Assembly (NCBI GenBank): GCA_022712835.1 | Contig: JAFLJU010000662.1 | Span: 1 to 10,044, forward strand | Length of the DNA: 10,044 nt | Source: Desulfobacteraceae bacterium | GTDB taxonomy: Bacteria > Desulfobacterota > Desulfobacteria > Desulfobacterales > Desulfobacteraceae | Direction: 5' to 3' | Part shown: one piece after another, positions 7,368 through 10,044 of the stretch | Numbering within the stretch: position 1 is the stretch's first letter | How the letters are laid out: the number at the start of each line of letters is the position of its first letter | The notes under the pieces: model-generated | What the model was told of the DNA's origin: nothing | Database searches by the model: none | What the model saw: only the letters and a program-made list of their open reading frames with translations | Translations under genes and position numbers: made by a program

Positions 7368-9172
7368 ATTAGTTTCTCCAATTTCTGATTTTTAGGTATT
7401 GAAATCACAAAAATTGTCCCCTTGGCCTCTGAGTTTATAATATTAATTGTTCCATGATGACTCTCGATAACTTTGTAAACAATTGCAAGCCCAAGTCCTG
7501 TCCCCATTTTCTTGGTGGTGAAATAGGGATTAAATATGTTGACCTGATCTTCAGGGGAAATTCCAATGCCTGTATCTGAAATTTCAAAAACAACATCCTT
7601 TTTTTTAAGTCTTATTTTAACAATAAGATCGCCTCCGTTTTTCATGGCCTGAATGCCATTGATATATAGATTGAGCAGAACCTGGCTAAATCGGTCCGTA
7701 TCAATTTCAATTATTGGTATCGTGTTATCAATGGAAGCTATGATATTGACATTGGCCATTTCAGCTTCATACTTAATAATTCTCAGAGAATTATTGATAA
7801 ATTCTGTAATATCCGTTTTCTCTAATTTTAAATTTACGGGCCTTGCAAATTCAAGCAGTTCTGAAATAACTCTATTTACCCGATCAACTTCTTCTGCCAT
7901 GATGTTAGCAGCTTTCTGGTTTTCAGTACCATTCTCAAATAGGCTTCCAAAAAATGTTGCATACCCCCTTATCGAGCTTAATGGATTCCTGACCTCATGG
8001 GCAATGCCCGCAGCAAGGGTACCAACTGCAGCAAACTTCTCTTTTCTCTGAATTTCAATCTCCAAGGACCTGAGTTCGCTTAAGTCTTTTAGTATAAAAA
8101 CAAAACCTATAAAATTCCCCTGCTCTCCAACTATATCTGTTACCGTTACAGCAACCGGGGTGGACTCATTCTTTAGCGTTTCGAGTATGACCTCGTTTTC
8201 CACAACAGGTGTCCCGGTTTTAACTGCTTCATGGAGTTTTAAAAGAGAAGCCGGAAAAAAATCCTTTGCCTTTCTTGTTTTTGCATCATGAATGCTGGTT
8301 TTCAAAAGAGAACATGCCACTTCATTGATGTAGGTTATAACAGCATTTTCATTTACCACGACTATTCCCATGGGCAGACTTGTTACAAGTTCTGATGCAA
8401 ATTTTCTTGTATCCTGGAGTAGCCTACGGGAGCGGGCATGACTTTGAGCCCAAAACAAAGAAACGATTCCTGCCATTCCCAATAAAAAAATTACCAATAT
8501 AGAGATACCGCTATTTCTAATATCTTCAGCCTGGGCATCCTGAAAAGGTCTTACATCCATTCCAATAAAAATTATCGGCCGGTTCTGAGGGTCTAATATG
8601 CGATCTACAGGCATATTCTTCATCCACCCGGGAGCACACCAAGTGGACATGTTCTTTCGGTTTCCCATCATGTTCATCATCCCTGTCCTGAAAGCGGGTC
8701 CCTGCTTGCTTAAAACAGGTAAAAAGGTTTTGTATACTTCAAAATAGGTTGTGTGATCTTTTCTTTCAACGATTCTCCATTGGGGAGTATCAAGAGCTGC
8801 GATATTATCTTTGAGTTCTGAATCATTTAACTGCGTTCCTACTTTTTGCTTGGTATTGTGGGCAAGTATCTCTCCTGTGCTATCCACAATGAAAATATAA
8901 GAAATATCCCCCTGGGAGGCTGTTTCCTCTAATAGTGTCTGCAAATGGGCCTCATTACCGAACAGGCCCATCATGCCGGTTTTACTGCCTGCCTCAAAAG
9001 ATCTGATTAACGCAGATCCCTTTTCTGCCAATAGTTGGCCCATATATTTTTTTTCACGGTTATAGTTCATCATAGCCTGAACAACCACGACTGCTATTAA
9101 CACAAGACTCATCCCTATGGTCATCCACGGAGAAACAAAGAGATTAAAACGTTTTATTTTTTGAATGAACAT
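7364..9172 (-). CDS. Membrane sensor histidine kinase with PAS domain (ZraS-like)
   Basis: A 602-residue sensor kinase, partner of the regulator it overlaps. Order: short cytoplasmic tail; membrane helix (about 17-35); periplasmic sensor region (about 37-220); second helix (about 222-242); PAS domain (about 255-365, VTSLPMGIVVVNENAVITYI); dimerisation/phosphotransfer domain with H392 in AGIAHEVRNPLSSIRGY; catalytic domain with N-box around 500-505 (LLNLYINGIQA), DTGIG (533-537), NPYFTTKK and GTGLGLAI (557-564). The HEVRNPLSSIRG type is that of ZraS/NtrB-like kinases. The periplasmic region contains a Met-rich patch (163-187: GMMNMMGNRKNMSTWC then GWMKNM) with one cysteine, and MM at 67-68. 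These are candidate metal ligands and hint at a metal signal. The ATG at 9172 has only a weak TGGA ribosome site. Family is certain; the signal is inferred. Confidence 0.93.
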   Translation of the reverse strand: MFIQKIKRFNLFVSPWMTIGMSLVLIAVVVVQAMMNYNREKKYMGQLLAEKGSALIRSFEAGSKTGMMGLFGNEAHLQTLLEETASQGDISYIFIVDSTGEILAHNTKQKVGTQLNDSELKDNIAALDTPQWRIVERKDHTTYFEVYKTFLPVLSKQGPAFRTGMMNMMGNRKNMSTWCAPGWMKNMPVDRILDPQNRPIIFIGMDVRPFQDAQAEDIRNSGISILVIFLLGMAGIVSLFWAQSHARSRRLLQDTRKFASELVTSLPMGIVVVNENAVITYINEVACSLLKTSIHDAKTRKAKDFFPASLLKLHEAVKTGTPVVENEVILETLKNESTPVAVTVTDIVGEQGNFIGFVFILKDLSELRSLEIEIQRKEKFAAVGTLAAGIAHEVRNPLSSIRGYATFFGSLFENGTENQKAANIMAEEVDRVNRVISELLEFARPVNLKLEKTDITEFINNSLRIIKYEAEMANVNIIASIDNTIPIIEIDTDRFSQVLLNLYINGIQAMKNGGDLIVKIRLKKKDVVFEISDTGIGISPEDQVNIFNPYFTTKKMGTGLGLAIVYKVIESHHGTINIINSEAKGTIFVISIPKNQKLEKLI

Positions 9173-9190
9173 ATCAAAATCCAGTTAGGC

Positions 9191-9205
9191 GGTTAAAATT
9201 TAATC
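9191..9205. repeat. Direct repeat copy A of GGTTAAAATTTAATC (putative activator site)
   Basis: GGTTAAAATTTAATC is identical to the copy at 9225-9239, and the identity extends in part to the left (GGC here, GCC in the other). Each copy is itself a near-palindrome (GRTTAAA, one base, TTTAATC). Centre-to-centre distance is 34 bases, about three helical turns. The copy centres lie about 164 and 130 bases upstream of the start predicted from the sigma-54 promoter, which suits enhancer sites of an NtrC-type activator. This copy is also 18 bases upstream of the kinase ATG, so it could serve autoregulation. Confidence 0.6.
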
Positions 9206-9224
9206 GGTCTGTTTTAAAAGTGCC

Positions 9225-9239
9225 GGTTAAAATTTAATC
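9225..9239. repeat. Direct repeat copy B of GGTTAAAATTTAATC (putative activator site)
   Basis: An exact second copy of the 15-base element at 9191-9205. A TTTTAAAA palindrome (9212-9219) sits exactly midway between the two copies. The pair lies in the kinase/ZraP-like intergenic region and shares its core with the box at 5918-5930 ahead of the Fe-importer operon. Binding by the adjacent NtrC-type regulator is inferred from position, symmetry and repetition. Confidence 0.6.
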
Positions 9240-9249
9240 ACCATGCAGC

Positions 9250-9276
9250 ATTTTAGCAAGTTAATTTATTACGCAA
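9250..9276 (-). promoter_or_regulatory. Possible promoter for the kinase-regulator operon
   Basis: On the minus strand an extended -10, TGCTAAAAT (TAAAAT at 9255-9250), is preceded at a short 15-base spacing by TTGCGT (9276-9271). The predicted start is near 9243, which would put both GGTTAAAATTTAATC repeats in the leader immediately downstream, where a bound protein could repress. The surrounding DNA is A+T-rich, so other -10-like sequences are also present; this is the best candidate I see, not a firm call. Confidence 0.3.
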
Positions 9277-9336
9277 TATCATAAAACATATAAATATTTA
9301 AATAAATACAGAGTGTTATATGTTTAACTTAGAATG

Positions 9337-9352
9337 TGGCACACCCATTGCA
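9337..9352 (+). promoter_or_regulatory. Sigma-54 (-24/-12) promoter of the ZraP-like gene
   Basis: TGGCACACCCATTGCA matches the sigma-54 consensus TGGCAC-N5-TTGCA exactly, with the invariant GG (9338-9339) and GC (9350-9351) separated by the required ten bases. The predicted start is near 9362, leaving a leader of about 46 bases to the ATG at 9409. It faces the only downstream genes on the plus strand, and the adjacent operon encodes a GAFTGA-bearing sigma-54 activator. The repeats at 9191-9239 lie at normal enhancer distance. The A+T-rich stretch between (about 9255-9330) could be bent or bind IHF, but I see no exact IHF consensus. Confidence 0.9.
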
Positions 9353-9408
9353 AGTAAAGAAAACAAACGGTAAACGCCTATTATTAACGCAACAAAAAGG
9401 AATCTATT

Positions 9409-9810
9409 ATGAAAAAAGTAATTACAGCAGTTTCAGCCATCCTGATCGTCGGTTTTTTTGCAGTCAGTGCCTATGCCTTGGGATGTGGTGGGTATGGAAA
9501 CGGAATGTACAGAAATGGGCACAATCAGACCGGGAACAACAATGGGGCCTATCAGTCCTTTATCAATGATACCCAGGGCTTGAGAGATTCCCTCTCAGCA
9601 GACAGGACCGAGTTAAATGCACTGATGGCAAATGCCAATCCTGACTCTAAAAGAGCCAGGGCATTGTCTGAGCAGATCAGCAAATCCGAGAATGAACTCA
9701 GGACCAAAGCCCAGCAGAACAACGTCTCCGGCATAGGAGGAATGGGATATGGTCAGGGTTGGAGTTGCGGTATCACAGATCACAACCATAATTTTGCAGG
9801 ATGCTGGTAA
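9409..9810 (+). CDS. ZraP/CpxP-like periplasmic metal-binding protein
   Basis: A 133-residue exported protein. It has a Sec signal peptide (MKKVITAVSAILIVGFFAV, likely cleavage after AYA at residue 23). The mature start is rich in Gly, Cys, His and Asn (GCGGYGNGMYRNGHN). A helical hairpin follows (about 48-104), with the spaced leucines and charged residues of the LTXXQ/Metal_resist group: FINDTQGLRDSLSADRTEL, then NPDSKRARALSEQISKSENEL. The tail WSCGITDHNHNFAGCW has two Cys and two His that could bind a metal. In ZraP, such proteins are periplasmic zinc-binding chaperones that modulate the ZraSR system. ALGC at 23-26 resembles a lipobox but the tyrosine before it fits poorly, so I favour a soluble protein. 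AAGGA lies upstream of the ATG. The gene looks G+C-richer than its neighbours. Family is probable; the metal is unknown. Confidence 0.85.
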   Translation: MKKVITAVSAILIVGFFAVSAYALGCGGYGNGMYRNGHNQTGNNNGAYQSFINDTQGLRDSLSADRTELNALMANANPDSKRARALSEQISKSENELRTKAQQNNVSGIGGMGYGQGWSCGITDHNHNFAGCW

Positions 9811-9830
9811 TCACCGGCTTCTTTAATCTC

Positions 9831-9864
9831 AATGGCCAGTGGAAGCTTCCCTTCCCTGGCCATT
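9831..9864 (+). other. Stem-loop downstream of the ZraP-like gene
   Basis: AATGGCCAG (9831-9839) pairs with CTGGCCATT (9856-9864). Inside it GGAAG (9841-9845) pairs with CTTCC (9851-9855). This gives a 14-pair stem with one unpaired T and a 5-base loop. AAAACAAACAC follows on the plus strand rather than a T run, and no T run is found in the other direction, so this is not a canonical intrinsic terminator. It sits 21 bases after the stop and 34 bases before the next ATG, so it may stabilise the upstream message or attenuate read-through. Confidence 0.65.
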
Positions 9865-9898
9865 AAAACAAACACAAAGAAATATATTGGAGATACAA

Positions 9899-10044
9899 AT
9901 GTGGGGTTGTAATTACAGTGGCGCTGGATTTGGACATTGGTTTTTTGGTGGAGGAATTTTAGGTTTCGGCATGACAACACTTATCATCATCATTATTGGT
10001 GCTTTGGTCATCAAAATGATAAGGCCAAATCAATATAGAGGATC
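9899..10044 (+). CDS. Small Trp/Gly-rich single-helix membrane protein, 5' part only
   Basis: Forty-eight codons are visible before the right edge. The translation opens MWGCNYSGAGFGHWFFGGG, followed by a hydrophobic helix (about 26-41: TTLIIIIIGALVIKM) and a basic tail (IRPNQYRG). GGAG six bases upstream of the ATG supports the start. Short proteins with an aromatic/Gly-rich N-terminus and one helix are common beside ZraP-like and heavy-metal resistance genes, and many of them end in a SHOCT domain. The C-terminus is outside the window, so that cannot be tested. It follows the ZraP-like gene by 88 bases with only a hairpin between them, so it probably shares the sigma-54 promoter. Function unknown. 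Confidence 0.7.
   Translation, partial: MWGCNYSGAGFGHWFFGGGILGFGMTTLIIIIIGALVIKMIRPNQYRG

Noticed and set aside
9780..9980. 66-codon minus-strand open frame across the 9831 hairpin
   Set aside because: It overlaps two better-supported plus-strand genes and has no family resemblance or ribosome site.

Overview
The window is A+T-rich, gene-dense DNA that looks like a Gram-negative chromosome: exported proteins with Sec signal peptides, a periplasmic sensor kinase, a sigma-54 activator and a periplasmic solute-binding protein. Gene content and style resemble anaerobic Desulfobacterota (delta-proteobacteria such as Desulfobacteraceae). That assignment is inference, because no rRNA or other phylogenetic marker is present. 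I saw no tRNA, rRNA, insertion sequence, CRISPR array or phage gene.

Layout. Nearly everything from 1 to 9172 is on the minus strand. Read in the direction of transcription: a two-component pair (membrane histidine kinase 9172-7364, then an NtrC-family regulator 7367-5964, joined by a 4-base ATGA overlap); a 164-base gap with a candidate sigma-70 promoter; an Fe(III)-type ABC importer (binding protein 5799-4798, double-length permease 4718-3096, ATPase 3094-2069); a P1B-type heavy-metal ATPase without an N-terminal metal-binding domain (2037-199); and the first 49 codons of a YnfA/UPF0060 membrane protein (148 to the window edge). The last five genes are closely spaced on one strand and probably form one operon. 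On the plus strand, diverging from the kinase, a ZraP/CpxP-like periplasmic protein (9409-9810) sits behind a textbook sigma-54 promoter (9337-9352). It is followed by the start of a small Trp/Gly-rich one-helix membrane protein (9899 to the window edge).

How it works together (inference). The kinase, NtrC-type activator, sigma-54 promoter and ZraP-like protein reproduce the architecture of the ZraPSR zinc/envelope-stress system. The kinase should sense metal or envelope stress in the periplasm, and the phosphorylated regulator should then drive sigma-54 transcription of the ZraP-like gene. A palindromic box built on TTAAAATTTAAT occurs twice, 34 bases apart, upstream of that promoter. A third version lies upstream of the Fe-importer operon. 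This suggests that one two-component system may control both the periplasmic metal-binding protein and the operon that pairs a metal importer with a metal exporter. The most interesting features are this shared box, the importer/exporter pairing, the atypical P-type ATPase and the Met-rich sensor loop.
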